Of a stretch of DNA of 64,000 nt, positions 11,011 to 20,777 are shown piece by piece. This stretch comes from Halobacillus sp. Marseille-P3879 (GTDB taxonomy: Bacteria; Bacillota; Bacilli; Bacillales; Halobacillaceae), in assembly GCF_900240285.1 (NCBI RefSeq), contig NZ_OESS01000002.1, forward strand, positions 1,054,001 to 1,118,000. The letters run 5' to 3'. Every line of letters begins with the position of its first letter. Position 1 is the first letter of the stretch. The position numbers and the translations under genes were made by a program. Under the pieces are notes generated by a model, which searched no databases, was not told where the DNA came from, and saw only the letters and a list, made by a program, of their open reading frames with translations.

Positions 11011-12825
11011 TTAGTCTTCATCAATTTCTAAAACGGACATAAACGCTTCCTGAGGAACTTCAACTGAACCTACCATCTTCATCCGTTTCTTACCTTCTTT
11101 TTGCTTTTCCAAGAGCTTACGCTTACGGGAGATGTCTCCTCCATAGCATTTAGACAGGACGTTTTTACGCATTGCTTTAATGGTCGTCCGGGCTACGATT
11201 TTATTGCCGATTGCTGCCTGCACCGGGACTTCAAACTGCTGTCTCGGAATCAGCTTCTTCAATTTTTCAGCAATCATCTTTCCTCTTTCATAAGCAAAAT
11301 CACGATGGACGATAAAAGATAACGCATCGATGGTATCGCCGTTTAGCAGGATGTCCATTTTCACTAAATTAGAACTCCTGTACCCAACTAATTCATAATC
11401 AAATGAAGCATAACCTTTAGTTTGTGACTTTAACGAGTCGAAGAAGTCATAAACGATTTCGGATAATGGAATTTCATATACAATATTTACTCTGTTATCA
11501 TCCAAGTACTGCATATCCATAAAATTACCACGTTTCCGCTGGCAAATTTCCATTACTGGACCGACAAAGTCGTTTGGCACCATAATGGTAGCTTTAACAT
11601 ACGGTTCCTGAACCTCTTCCACCTGTTGGTTATCAGGCATCATAGAAGGGTTGTCCACCTCTACTTCACTGCCATCTGTTAATTTAACTGAATAGATTAC
11701 GCTTGGGGCAGTCGTAATAAGGTCAATTTTATATTCTCTTTCTATTCTTTCCTGTATGATTTCCATGTGCAGCATTCCAAGAAAGCCGCACCTGAAGCCA
11801 AAGCCCAGCGCCTGGGAGGTTTCAGGTTCATATTGAAGGGAGGAATCGTTCAGTTCCAACCTTTCAAGAGCATCTCTTAGATCATTGTAATTAGCTGCAT
11901 CTACTGGATATAGACCACAGAAAACCATCGGGTTCATCTTTTTGTAGCCGGGGAGCGGTTCAGCGGCAGGTCGATTCGCTTTTGTGATCGTATCCCCAAC
12001 ACGGGAATCGCCGATGTTTTTTATAGAGGCCGTTAAATAGCCGACATCTCCTACATTTAGTTCTTTAAGAGGTGTCGGGGTCGGTCTGAACACCCCTACC
12101 TCATTGACTTCGAACTCTTTTTCTGTTGCCATCATCTTAATCGTATCCCCAACTTTTACTGAACCTTCCCGGACACAAGTATAGGCTACCACTCCACGGT
12201 AGGAATCGTATAAAGAATCAAAAATCAGAGCTTTTAACGGGTCGTCGGCATTTCCTTCAGGAGCCGGGATGTCCGTTACGATACGCTCTAGTATTTCATC
12301 AATGCCTACCCCTTCTTTTGCCGATGCTAAGATAGCATCAGAAGCGTCAATTCCAATTACATCTTCAATTTCCTGTTTAATTCTTTCAGGGTCTGCGCCT
12401 GGGAGGTCAATTTTATTAATGACAGGAATAATTTCCAGGTCATTCTCTAGAGCCAGGTAAACATTGGCCAATGTCTGGGCTTCGATCCCCTGGGCAGCAT
12501 CTACTACTAAAATTGCACCTTCACAAGCAGCTAAACTACGGGACACTTCGTATGTAAAATCGACATGTCCTGGAGTATCAATTAAATGAAACGTATAGTC
12601 TTGTTGATCATTTGCTTTGTAATTAAGCTGCACAGCGTTTAGTTTAATTGTGATGCCACGTTCTCTTTCTAAGTCCATCGCATCTAAGAACTGCTCTTTC
12701 ATCTCCCTTTGAGTCAGAGCTTTAGTTTTTTCTAAAATCCGGTCGGCAAGCGTCGATTTCCCATGGTCTATATGAGCAATAATCGAGAAATTGCGAACCC
12801 TTTCTTGATTTGATCGTGTTGTCAT
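11011..12825 (-). CDS. lepA: Elongation factor 4 (LepA)
   Basis: 604 residues. Translational GTPase with P-loop [13 protein letters not shown], switch region [22 protein letters not shown] (G3), NKIDLPGAD (G4), and the LepA-specific C-terminal domain ending in basic residues. It acts on the ribosome during translocation or 30S biogenesis. The ATG at 12823-12825 is taken because GGAG lies 8 nt upstream; upstream in-frame starts lack a site. Same orientation as yqxA-spoIIP. Confidence 0.97.
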   Translation of the reverse strand: MTTRSNQERVRNFSIIAHIDHGKSTLADRILEKTKALTQREMKEQFLDAMDLERERGITIKLNAVQLNYKANDQQDYTFHLIDTPGHVDFTYEVSRSLAACEGAILVVDAAQGIEAQTLANVYLALENDLEIIPVINKIDLPGADPERIKQEIEDVIGIDASDAILASAKEGVGIDEILERIVTDIPAPEGNADDPLKALIFDSLYDSYRGVVAYTCVREGSVKVGDTIKMMATEKEFEVNEVGVFRPTPTPLKELNVGDVGYLTASIKNIGDSRVGDTITKANRPAAEPLPGYKKMNPMVFCGLYPVDAANYNDLRDALERLELNDSSLQYEPETSQALGFGFRCGFLGMLHMEIIQERIEREYKIDLITTAPSVIYSVKLTDGSEVEVDNPSMMPDNQQVEEVQEPYVKATIMVPNDFVGPVMEICQRKRGNFMDMQYLDDNRVNIVYEIPLSEIVYDFFDSLKSQTKGYASFDYELVGYRSSNLVKMDILLNGDTIDALSFIVHRDFAYERGKMIAEKLKKLIPRQQFEVPVQAAIGNKIVARTTIKAMRKNVLSKCYGGDISRKRKLLEKQKEGKKRMKMVGSVEVPQEAFMSVLEIDED

Positions 12826-12915
12826 TATCATCACTCCTACTATTTCGACACACCTATCTACGATGATTATAGCAATAGGAATGACTCGGTTCAATCGATA
12901 GTTAAGAAAAAAGCC

Positions 12916-13200
12916 CTAACCCGAACTCACAAACGAATAGAATAAGAGAAGGATAAAATCAAAACCATGCCTGACGCCTTCCCCCAGTCCATCAGCCATT
13001 TCCGCTATCAGCGGGGTCGTTTCCTCATATTCAGGGGCTGTATTCTCATGTTCATCAGGCTCGCAAGCTTTTTCCACTGGTTGAACTTCCTGAGCCTTCT
13101 CTGATTGTACCTTATCATATTGATCACTGTTCTTGATCATATATAATGAGCCGCTTACAAATAGAAACAAACCAAGCGCGGTAACCAAAAGAATTTTCAT
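12916..13200 (-). CDS. yqxA: YqxA-type membrane-anchored protein (DUF3679)
   Basis: 94 residues with one N-terminal membrane anchor (about 3-20), an acidic Glu-rich middle and a hydrophobic C-terminus. It resembles B. subtilis YqxA in size and layout and occupies the same place between spoIIP and lepA. Its ATG overlaps the spoIIP stop by 1 nt (TAATG), suggesting translational coupling. Function unknown; cotranscription suggests a sporulation-time role, which is inference. Confidence 0.75.
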   Translation of the reverse strand: MKILLVTALGLFLFVSGSLYMIKNSDQYDKVQSEKAQEVQPVEKACEPDEHENTAPEYEETTPLIAEMADGLGEGVRHGFDFILLLFYSFVSSG

Positions 13201-14384
13201 TAGTCTCCACCCTCTTCGTCTGAAACTTCTTCTGCCTGCCAGTAATACTCGCTGAATACTTCCCCTACGGCCTCGGCTGAACGGTACAATTCATCTAAAT
13301 CATTTTCAACGCCGCCAAACTCAATCAAACTGGCATTAGGGTCTAAATCCTGGTTGTATACTCCATCTACGCCTGATCCTTTTTTCGTTATAACTCCTCT
13401 GCTTAGACCTGGATATTCTTCTTCAAGTCTGTTATGAAGTTCTGTTGCTAATTTAAGGTTTTGCTCATATTCGCTGTGCTCCGCTCCTATAACAAAGATG
13501 GTTCTTGCATAGTTCTGTCCGTCTATTTCAACAGTCGTGACGTCACGAGGGAGACTATCCCGGTGAAGATCAAAGAAGTAATTAAATGTTTTAGTTTCTG
13601 CAATAGCATCTTCTACCACAGTACGGGCCGCATCGTAAGACTGATGATATTCCATATTTTTTTCTTGAAGGACGGAAGTCATATCTGTGTAGTCCACAGA
13701 GGTACCAATCCCGTTCTTCTCAAGTGTTTCAGCCAGCCGTTCGCCTACCTTAGTTATATTTACCTCTCCATGGAACGCTTCAGCCACAGGTGTGCCTTCA
13801 GGTAAATGTGGAAGGAAGGATTCTCTATTATGGGTGTGATAAATAAAAACTTTATCCTCCGTAATTTCCTCCTGAGACTGATCTTCACTTTCCTCATCCC
13901 CTTGTTGTTCCTGGTCCGCATCCTTTGCTTCCCTGTCTTTCTGGACTATATCTACAGGGGCTTCTGATTCTATCGGCAATGTAGTGTAATCTGTTCCTTC
14001 CCCTGCAATTACGATGTCACTGTTATAGGAAGACAGGCCGGGAATTTCACGGCCTAACAGGCTCCTTAAATCATGTGGTTTAACACTTGTAAGCATTTGA
14101 AAAGAAAGGGAAGACAGACCAGGAAGTTTTGAACCATCTGGATGAGCCTCTGCAAATTGCCGATTTTCCATTTCGAATAAATGAATAAAAGCTCGTCCTT
14201 CGATTTGGGCAGTGACATTCTGTATGGTTTGTGAATACAGTTTATATGTAGTCTTGGCACCCGTTAAAAGACCGATACCAAGGAATAATAAGAGAAGGAC
14301 GATCATAGCTCCGGCAGCTATTACCGACCATTTCTTTAGTAGATGCGGGTTGCGTTTCTTAAATTTCTTTATAGATCCCATCAT
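13200..14384 (-). CDS. spoIIP: Stage II sporulation protein P, peptidoglycan amidase/endopeptidase
   Basis: 394 residues from the second cluster of ATGs (14382-14384), just after AGGGGG. An N-terminal membrane anchor (about 18-42) is followed by an acidic linker and the SpoIIP catalytic domain with HTHNRESFLPH, NYFFDLHRDSLPRD and a C-terminal EFGGVEND. SpoIIP cleaves septal peptidoglycan with SpoIID and SpoIIM during engulfment. It lies between gpr and yqxA, the standard sporulation cluster. Confidence 0.95.
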   Translation of the reverse strand: MMGSIKKFKKRNPHLLKKWSVIAAGAMIVLLLLFLGIGLLTGAKTTYKLYSQTIQNVTAQIEGRAFIHLFEMENRQFAEAHPDGSKLPGLSSLSFQMLTSVKPHDLRSLLGREIPGLSSYNSDIVIAGEGTDYTTLPIESEAPVDIVQKDREAKDADQEQQGDEESEDQSQEEITEDKVFIYHTHNRESFLPHLPEGTPVAEAFHGEVNITKVGERLAETLEKNGIGTSVDYTDMTSVLQEKNMEYHQSYDAARTVVEDAIAETKTFNYFFDLHRDSLPRDVTTVEIDGQNYARTIFVIGAEHSEYEQNLKLATELHNRLEEEYPGLSRGVITKKGSGVDGVYNQDLDPNASLIEFGGVENDLDELYRSAEAVGEVFSEYYWQAEEVSDEEGGD

Positions 14385-14458
14385 TCTTCCCCCTATCATG
14401 GACTCTAGTAAATCCTATGAAAGGGAGAAATATAATAGAACGACTTCTCTTAAATTGC

Positions 14459-15556
14459 TTAGAATTTCGTATAGGAAGAAGCTTCTCCTTCTTCAATTTC
14501 AGCATGTAATGCGCTGTTTATACCTGAGGCAATCACATTTGCCATATCATGAACAAATGCGTCTACTTCTTTAGGCGTCACCATTAAATTGTGGCCCAGG
14601 GGAGTAAGAACCTCTTTGATTAACTGTTTTTTCTCTTCCATGCCTAACTCTCCCAGCATACCCAACACAGCCTTTCTCTCCTCATCCCCCGGCATATCCT
14701 CTTCGGTTAATTTTTTTCTTTCAAAAGGGTTTAATGATGGAGATAAAGCATTGGCGGGTCTGTCTTTTTCCTGCCATTCCCGGCCGAAGTGTTTTAAAAT
14801 GTAGTCGATACTGTCATTTGTAATTGTTACTGCATCAACCACAGTCGGCACACCTATTGAGATAACTGGTATCCCGTACGTTTCCTTACTAATTTCTTTT
14901 CTTTTATTCCCTACACCGGAACCAGGATGTATGCCGGTATCGGAAATTTGAATCGTTGCATTAATCCTATTGATCGACCTTGAAGCAAGGGCATCTACTG
15001 CAATAACAAAGTCCGGGTTAATTTCGTGAATAATTCCGTGGATCATATCACTCGTTTCAATTCCAGTCACTCCCATTACCCCTGGAGTTACAGCAGAAAC
15101 AGGACGATAACCTTCTGCTACGGTCTCCGGGTGCAGTTCGAACAGATGACTTGTGACGACCACTTCATTTGTGACGAGAGGTCCAATAGCATCCGGAGTC
15201 ACATTGTGATTCCCGAGCCCCACGATTAAACAACGGTCTGACTCTTTAATCCCAACTGCTTCCATTACCTTCTGGAGCTGTCTCGATAAGCAAGTTGACA
15301 GCCTTACTTGCATGTCTGTATCCTGTTTCCGAATGGCAAGAGATTCGAGTGTAATGTAATTACCGGCTTTTTTTCCAATTCGCTCTGCTCCTGCTTCATC
15401 CACCTTAACGTAAGTTAACGTGATATCCTCAAAGCTTTCCTCATTTACAGTAACACCATCCTGCGATTGGCTTTTTTCTTCTTCAGGATGAACATTCATC
15501 TCCTGAGCCTCTAAGGCCAGGTCCGTACGAACCGAATATTCCTCTTGATTTAACAT
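14459..15556 (-). CDS. gpr: Spore germination protease GPR
   Basis: 365 residues, full length. The N-terminal propeptide with [10 protein letters not shown] resembles the SASP sequence at which the zymogen is cut. The core includes [15 protein letters not shown] and [16 protein letters not shown] degrades small acid-soluble proteins during germination. A candidate SigG promoter lies upstream, divergent from rpsT. Confidence 0.96.
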   Translation of the reverse strand: MLNQEEYSVRTDLALEAQEMNVHPEEEKSQSQDGVTVNEESFEDITLTYVKVDEAGAERIGKKAGNYITLESLAIRKQDTDMQVRLSTCLSRQLQKVMEAVGIKESDRCLIVGLGNHNVTPDAIGPLVTNEVVVTSHLFELHPETVAEGYRPVSAVTPGVMGVTGIETSDMIHGIIHEINPDFVIAVDALASRSINRINATIQISDTGIHPGSGVGNKRKEISKETYGIPVISIGVPTVVDAVTITNDSIDYILKHFGREWQEKDRPANALSPSLNPFERKKLTEEDMPGDEERKAVLGMLGELGMEEKKQLIKEVLTPLGHNLMVTPKEVDAFVHDMANVIASGINSALHAEIEEGEASSYTKF

Positions 15557-15599
15557 ATTTTTCAGCCCTCCTTAGGAATAAGTTCTCCCTTGAACAAAA

Positions 15600-15631
15600 T
15601 ACTATGCAAATGTTCGAAGGAAACCTATTGA
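15600..15631 (-). promoter_or_regulatory. Candidate SigG promoter of gpr
   Basis: Minus-strand TCAATA (-35-like, 15626-15631), 19 nt, CATAGTA (-10-like, 15600-15606), close to the SigG consensus TGMATA/CATACTA. gpr is forespore-expressed in B. subtilis. Spacing is one base longer than usual. Confidence 0.4.
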
Positions 15632-15656
15632 AAACGGCGCTCTGCTTTGGTAAAAT
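15628..15656 (+). promoter_or_regulatory. SigA promoter of rpsT
   Basis: TTGAAA (15628-15633), 17-nt spacer, TAAAAT (15651-15656). Its -35 overlaps the candidate gpr -35 on the other strand. Confidence 0.65.
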
Positions 15657-15709
15657 GACTCTTGTTCGATTATGAACGAGTTTGATGTTTTTACCTGGGA
15701 GGTGAAACC

Positions 15710-15970
15710 ATGCCTAATATTAAATCAGCGAAAAAACGCGTACGTGTTAACCAAGATGCTCGTGATTTGAACGCTGCTTTCAAATCTGACATGCGTACGG
15801 CAGTGAAGCGTGTGGAGAAGTTAGCAGCAAGTAATGAAGCGGACCAAGCTAAAGAAGCACTTGCAACAGCTGTTAAGAAAATTGATAAAGCAGTACAACG
15901 CGGTGCTCTTCACAAAAATAACGGGAACCGTACAAAGTCTCGTTTATCTAAAAAAGTTAACGCGCTTTAA
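15710..15970 (+). CDS. rpsT: 30S ribosomal protein bS20
   Basis: 86 residues, basic, starting [21 protein letters not shown] and ending [10 protein letters not shown], typical bS20. GGGAGGTG stands 6 nt before the ATG. It is transcribed alone, divergent from gpr, with a promoter upstream and a terminator downstream. Confidence 0.98.
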   Translation: MPNIKSAKKRVRVNQDARDLNAAFKSDMRTAVKRVEKLAASNEADQAKEALATAVKKIDKAVQRGALHKNNGNRTKSRLSKKVNAL

Positions 15971-15996
15971 TGTGTAACGTTTTTTATGACCAACAG

Positions 15997-16023
15997 ACGA
16001 TCCTTATTAAGGATCGTTTTTTA
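15997..16023 (+). terminator. rpsT terminator
   Basis: ACGATCCTTA / TAAGGATCGT stem followed by TTTTTT. Confidence 0.85.
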
Positions 16024-16056
16024 TTGCTCAAAACTATGGTCGCGTAAATTAAGCGG

Positions 16057-16348
16057 TTGAGACTAAACTGCATACAGCATAAAATAATCCGAACCGATTT
16101 TATTGAAATCAGTTCGGATTATTTAATATGCCAGGAAAGGATTTTTACCATTGCCCGTCAAAATATTTCGCTTTCTGTAGGTACGGCCTTATTTTCTTTG
16201 TTAAGCAAAGAGGGCTTTGCTGGCTCTTCAACTCGCTCTGTTCCCGCAGAAGTCTTAAGCATTTTGACAAAGCTAATGACTTACATATCCTATTCAATTT
16301 TTTACTGTTCTTTCCTATCATTGCTTTACTTTAGTCTCTGTCTCTTAT
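16057..16348 (-). repeat. Dispersed structured repeat, copy A
   Basis: This gene-free stretch, read on the minus strand, aligns along its length with 40386-40690: shared blocks include ATAAGAG, GTCAAAATGCT, GGGAACAG-GCGAGT-GAAGA, AAGGCCGT-CC-AC-GAAA, and a terminal hairpin AATAATCCGAAC / GTTCGGATTATT. It begins 2 nt after the holA stop codon and contains no credible gene. Short ORFs across it are not conserved between the copies. Confidence 0.75.
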
Positions 16349-16349
16349 T

Positions 16350-17369
16350 TTATAAACTTCCTGACAGGGTATTTGTTCTTGTTTGTTTAATGTGTATTAA
16401 TTGATATAACAGCATCTCAAAAGCGAGCTCTTTTTCCATTTGCCCCTGTTTCATCATGAAATCCGTATTGGCAAGTTCCTGGATAATTCGGTTGAGCTCT
16501 TCATTTGTAAAAGCACGTTCCCTTTTTAACGCCATTTTAATTACAAAAGGATGTGCTTTAACATAATCCCGCATTTGATTTTGAGCATACCCTTTTTGCT
16601 TAAGAACTTTCACCTGACTGATTATTCTAAACTGAGAAGCCAGAAGAGCGACTAATGATATAGGTTCTTCATTCGCTTTTAATAAATCCTTAAAAAGCAT
16701 AACCGCTTTACCTAAATCCCTTTCCATAACTGCATCCACCATTTTCAATCCGGAGGTTTCTGAACTGTGGGATAATAAATCCTCTGCCAGGGCCCGAGTA
16801 ACCGTACCTCCTTCACCTACATTTAATGCCAACTTTTCCATCTCATTGCGAAGAGCCAGCAGGTTCGTCCCAACTTCCTGTGCGAATAACTCATGGATAG
16901 ATTCAGGGACAGTAATACGAAATTCTGTCGCAATTGATTGAATCCATTTGTCAATATCCCACTCTTTTACAGGTTGACAGGATTCAACTTTTGCAGCTTT
17001 TTTCAATTGTTTAAACACTTTTTTTCTTTCATCCAATTTTTCATAAGGAGCAATGATGATAAGGACAGTATATTCCGCCGGGTTATTTATGTATCGTATA
17101 AGCGACTCGACATCATGGTCGAAGGTTAAAGACTCAGGTTTAGCTTTAAGAAACACAGGATTGTAAGCAATAACGACTTTATTCTCGCCTAAAAATGGAA
17201 ATGTTTCAGCATCGGTAACTACATCTTCTACGGGCGTTTCTTCCAGGTCATATTGAGCTACATTAAATTCGCGGTCTTCCGGTGCGAGCGTCGTTTCTAT
17301 AATTTTCTTTTTATGGTTCTGTATTAAATAATCCTCTGCTCCATATAATAAATAAATCTGCTTAGCCAA
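16350..17369 (-). CDS. holA: DNA polymerase III delta subunit
   Basis: 339 residues, HolA/YqeN family. The N-terminal domain (MAKQIYLLYGAEDYLIQ) and the region LLALRNEMEKLALN fit the clamp-loader delta wrench that opens the beta clamp. The start is a TTG with AAAGGGAG 7 nt upstream; no ATG is suitably placed. An unusual stem-loop with a U-tract lies about 22 nt before the start. The stop is immediately followed by repeat copy A. Confidence 0.93.
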   Translation of the reverse strand: MAKQIYLLYGAEDYLIQNHKKKIIETTLAPEDREFNVAQYDLEETPVEDVVTDAETFPFLGENKVVIAYNPVFLKAKPESLTFDHDVESLIRYINNPAEYTVLIIIAPYEKLDERKKVFKQLKKAAKVESCQPVKEWDIDKWIQSIATEFRITVPESIHELFAQEVGTNLLALRNEMEKLALNVGEGGTVTRALAEDLLSHSSETSGLKMVDAVMERDLGKAVMLFKDLLKANEEPISLVALLASQFRIISQVKVLKQKGYAQNQMRDYVKAHPFVIKMALKRERAFTNEELNRIIQELANTDFMMKQGQMEKELAFEMLLYQLIHIKQTRTNTLSGSL

Positions 17370-17400
17370 AATTTTTCTCCCTTTCCGGTTTGTAAAAAAG

Positions 17401-17487
17401 TTGCGGTGGTGTCCCTTTTCAGGGAATGGTTTCGTGCTTCTATTTTATGGTTAAACTTAGAGATCTGTCAAAACTGCACCACCGCAA
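17401..17487 (-). promoter_or_regulatory. Long-range hairpin with U-tract just upstream of holA (possible attenuator or small RNA end)
   Basis: TTGCGGTGGTG (17401-17411) and CACCACCGCAA (17477-17487) form a perfect 11-bp stem. A smaller TCCC-TTTTCA-GGGA hairpin sits inside. On the minus strand the stem is followed at once by CTTTTTTAC and then the holA ribosome-binding site. The rest of the 335-nt gap between holA and yqzM shows no other gene. Confidence 0.5.
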
Positions 17488-17704
17488 ACATCTATATAAA
17501 CGTCTCTTCCATAGCCCCGGACGCTACAAAAGAAAACGATGTTGTCTCCCTCATGACATTAGTGTGACCGTTTAGGGGAGAATTATCTTTGACAAGTCTT
17601 GCTAGATGAGGCAAACAAAAAATCGAATAGAGGATCACTTACAAAGCATGTGGATTTTTGATCATATATCACTTATAATGGAAAATGATATAGGAGGGGT
17701 AACC

Positions 17705-17839
17705 ATGAATGAGTTCAAGAAAGATATTCAATCAAAAACAAATGACGTCATTGATTCTGGAATCGGTTTTGTTGCTTCATTTGTTTTCTTCTTCGTCATT
17801 TTTGGGATAGGCGTGGTATTCTCAGTTATTGGACAATAA
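17705..17839 (+). CDS. yqzM: YqzM family small membrane protein
   Basis: 44 residues: MNEFKKDIQSKTNDVIDSG followed by one strongly hydrophobic helix (about 21-41). It matches B. subtilis YqzM in length and sequence and sits between comEC and holA as there. GGAGGGG lies 6 nt before the ATG. Function unknown. Confidence 0.85.
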   Translation: MNEFKKDIQSKTNDVIDSGIGFVASFVFFFVIFGIGVVFSVIGQ

Positions 17840-17856
17840 TCCATAATCAGGATGAA

Positions 17857-17886
17857 AGGCTGCTTACTATAAAGCAGTCTTTTTTA
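17857..17886. terminator. Bidirectional terminator yqzM/comEC
   Basis: GGCTGCTT / AAAGCAGTC stem followed by TTTTTT on the plus strand, between the convergent yqzM and comEC ends. Confidence 0.75.
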
Positions 17887-20133
17887 ATTTCTTTCCGCAT
17901 TATACGTTAGTTCCGTATAAAACGTTCCATCTTCTCCTTTAAATAAATATTGAACGGCACCATGTATATCAGTTCTATAAATATCCACCCCTTCTTTTTC
18001 AAGCGATTCCATGACCACTTGGTGAGGATGTCCGTATCGATTGTTTTCCCCCGCAGAAACTAAGGCTGCTTCAGGCTGAGTCTGCCTGAGCCATTCCTCT
18101 CCTGTTGAGGTATCGCTCCCATGGTGACCTACTTTTAATACATCAGCTGATAATTCCGGATAATCCTTTAAGAGCTCTCCTTCTATACTCTTTGATATGT
18201 CCCCTGTGAATAACCAGGAACGTCCCCCCAGCTCTGTATAGATAACTAATGAATTATTATTTTCATCTCTGGTATCCCTTCCTGGATGGAGAATAAAAAA
18301 CTGATAATTATGGATATGTAAAGTATCTCCTTTTTTCACTACTTTCCATTTCTTTTCGGCTTGTTCATAAAAGGGACTGACAAAAATGTGGTTAATATCC
18401 ATTGAGGAATTTAGAAAATCAACACTACCACTATGGTCCTGGTCTTTGTGTGATACAAACAACGCATCAATTGTTCTTATCCCATTAGATTTAAGAAAAG
18501 GTTCGATAATGTGATCTGCTGTACTGGAAGGGTTATTTGAGAAAAAAGATGGGCCTGCGGCATCAACCATAACTACACCTCTTCGATAAGGAAGCTCGAT
18601 TACAAAGGAATCCCCCTGCCCGACGTCAAGCATGGTAACTTTGCCATAAGGATTAAAATAAGGAATAAAGCAATACACCATTAAAAGAATAACCATTATA
18701 ACTCCATAAGCAAAGGCTTTTATTAATCGGCCCTCTCCCCACTTCTTCATCATCCCTGCAAATATAAATAAATAGACAACTCCCCATTCGACCGGCAACT
18801 CACCAACTGTCCATTGTATATTTATTCCATCACTAAGAGAAATAAGTAACTGAAGAAACCCCTCATGTATTTTTACAAGTAGTTCTGACACTTCCTTAAC
18901 TGTGGACGGAAGAAGCCAACACATAATGACCAGCATTAATATAATAGGAATGACAAATAAAGAAAAGTAAGGAACAAGGACTATATTTAAAATCAGTGAA
19001 AGAGGGTTAAATTCATAAAAATGATTAAGCTGAATAGGAAGGATAGCTAATTGACTTACCATGCTGATAATAGCTGAAATTGTTAGAGGAATCTGGGATA
19101 ATAACAGGGGTTTTGACAACAGGAGAGCAAATGTAACTAAAAATGAAAATTGGAAACCTAGATGAAACAAATAAGCCGGTTCAAAGCATAGTAAAAAGAA
19201 AGCAACTACGGCTAAAACATCCGTGACATTCACCCTGTATCTAACCATAGTAAACCCGATTAAGAGCATCGCCATTATGGAAGCTCTAATTACTGAAGGC
19301 TCAGCACCAGCCAGAAAACAATAACCCGGAAGAACAATAAACAAGCATAGCCTCGTCTTTTCGATCGTTACAAAGCCCGTCCTGTAGAGTAAGAAAAAAA
19401 GCCCTCCAATAAACAACCCTACGTGAAGTCCCGAAATAGCCAGGAGATGAGACAAGTTAAAATCTCTAAACCAATCCATAACTTCTGTATCTAAATAAGC
19501 GCTGTCACCGAAGACCAGAGCAGAGACCCAGGGATAGGCTCGGTCGTCTACCGAAGCTGCTGTGTAATCAATTAAGGTTTGGCGTGCCATATAAACTTTA
19601 TGAAAGAACGAAGCCCCATTACAGTTTAACTGCGAGGACGATTCTATAATGATCTCAGAATAAATCCCTTTTTGGAACAAATAATTTTTGTAATCAAACT
19701 GGCCAGGATTTCTAGCAGAATCGGGAGAACGATTTAAACCTTTGATGTCGCAAACAGCACCATATTTCAATTTAGAAAGCACTTCATCATCAGGTTGTTT
19801 ATTAAATAAATACTGAAGAACTGATTTTTCCGTAGAGGTTTCATGCTGAAGGGTCACTCTTATAGTAGAAGGTGTTTGTGTAACCGGGGAAACTACTGTA
19901 CCTCTAATGTTCCTTACCTTTTCTTCATAGAGTGGCGGATCCGGGGAATTATAGTAGAAGGTAAAACCGAAAATGAAGAGGAAAAGAAGTCCGCCTCTCC
20001 ATTTCCAGGATTGAAATTTAATAAGCCAAATTATTAGTAAAATCAGAATTACTCCACCAATTATAGCGTCAAAAACTGCCGTTAAGGCCCCTAAAAGAAA
20101 CGCTAATACGAGGAGGTGAAGGTTAGCTCTCAT
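17884..20133 (-). CDS. comEC: DNA internalization channel ComEC/Rec2
   Basis: 749 residues from the ATG at 20131-20133. Domains: N-terminal membrane and OB-like segment, the multi-spanning competence domain (about 200-480, with LLAISGLHVGLFIGG), and a C-terminal metallo-beta-lactamase domain (MLDVGQGDSFVIE, SHKDQDHSGS, KVGHHGSDTS). It carries incoming single-stranded DNA across the membrane. The start overlaps comEB by 11 nt; a GTG 39 nt further upstream is an alternative. It is the third gene of comEA-EB-EC. Confidence 0.93.
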   Translation of the reverse strand: MRANLHLLVLAFLLGALTAVFDAIIGGVILILLIIWLIKFQSWKWRGGLLFLFIFGFTFYYNSPDPPLYEEKVRNIRGTVVSPVTQTPSTIRVTLQHETSTEKSVLQYLFNKQPDDEVLSKLKYGAVCDIKGLNRSPDSARNPGQFDYKNYLFQKGIYSEIIIESSSQLNCNGASFFHKVYMARQTLIDYTAASVDDRAYPWVSALVFGDSAYLDTEVMDWFRDFNLSHLLAISGLHVGLFIGGLFFLLYRTGFVTIEKTRLCLFIVLPGYCFLAGAEPSVIRASIMAMLLIGFTMVRYRVNVTDVLAVVAFFLLCFEPAYLFHLGFQFSFLVTFALLLSKPLLLSQIPLTISAIISMVSQLAILPIQLNHFYEFNPLSLILNIVLVPYFSLFVIPIILMLVIMCWLLPSTVKEVSELLVKIHEGFLQLLISLSDGINIQWTVGELPVEWGVVYLFIFAGMMKKWGEGRLIKAFAYGVIMVILLMVYCFIPYFNPYGKVTMLDVGQGDSFVIELPYRRGVVMVDAAGPSFFSNNPSSTADHIIEPFLKSNGIRTIDALFVSHKDQDHSGSVDFLNSSMDINHIFVSPFYEQAEKKWKVVKKGDTLHIHNYQFFILHPGRDTRDENNNSLVIYTELGGRSWLFTGDISKSIEGELLKDYPELSADVLKVGHHGSDTSTGEEWLRQTQPEAALVSAGENNRYGHPHQVVMESLEKEGVDIYRTDIHGAVQYLFKGEDGTFYTELTYNAERN

Positions 20134-20707
20134 AAGTTTTCTGCAGAGGGTTGTGGAATAGCTGCCTCGCACGTTTCTTCAGGTCAGATACTGAGGATTC
20201 ATCAGCATTGCTGTGCTCCAGTTGTTTTACAAGTTCATCCACAAGTTGAGCTTTTTCTAGAGATTCTTCTGCTGTTCCTAATGAGTGCTCTACTTTAACC
20301 ATTTTCACGTTGGCATCCTCTAAAAGCTGAATGGCGTAAGGGTGGTTCCGATAATCTTCACTGTAATAAACAGCCTTAATCCCTGCTTGGATAATAGCTT
20401 TTGTACAATGCAGACAAGGAAAGTGCGTCACATATATTTCTGCTCCTTCTGTAGCCACTCCAAATTTGGCGCATTGAAGCAGCGCATTCATCTCTGCATG
20501 AATGGTACGAACGCAGTGGCCATCTATTACATAACAGCCTTCGTCTATACAATGAATGCCTCCACTGACACTGCCGTTATAACCGCCTGCAATCATTCTT
20601 TTATCCCGGATTATGACTGCACCTACTGCAAGTCTCTGACATGTACTGCGTGTTTTTAACAAATAACTTTGCGCCATAAAATAGTGATCCCACGATATTC
20701 GCTCCAT
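20123..20707 (-). CDS. comEB: ComE operon protein 2, dCMP deaminase family
   Basis: 194 residues starting MERISWDHYFMAQSYLL; AAAAGGAGAAG sits 4 nt upstream of this ATG. Zinc deaminase motifs: TIHAEMNAL (HAE) and THFPCLHCTKA (PCxxC). By family it deaminates dCMP to dUMP; in Bacillus it is not needed for transformation although it lies in the comE operon. Confidence 0.95.
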   Translation of the reverse strand: MERISWDHYFMAQSYLLKTRSTCQRLAVGAVIIRDKRMIAGGYNGSVSGGIHCIDEGCYVIDGHCVRTIHAEMNALLQCAKFGVATEGAEIYVTHFPCLHCTKAIIQAGIKAVYYSEDYRNHPYAIQLLEDANVKMVKVEHSLGTAEESLEKAQLVDELVKQLEHSNADESSVSDLKKRARQLFHNPLQKTYES

Positions 20708-20777
20708 CAGACTTCTCCTTTTCATACTATATATTTTTCAAGTTTACTCCCACTATAGATCAGCGTCAATCAGCGAA

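Noticed and set aside
16057-16404. Plus-strand ORFs of 115 and 68 residues
   Set aside because: They lie across repeat copy A and antisense to holA, lack ribosome-binding sites, and are not preserved in copy B.
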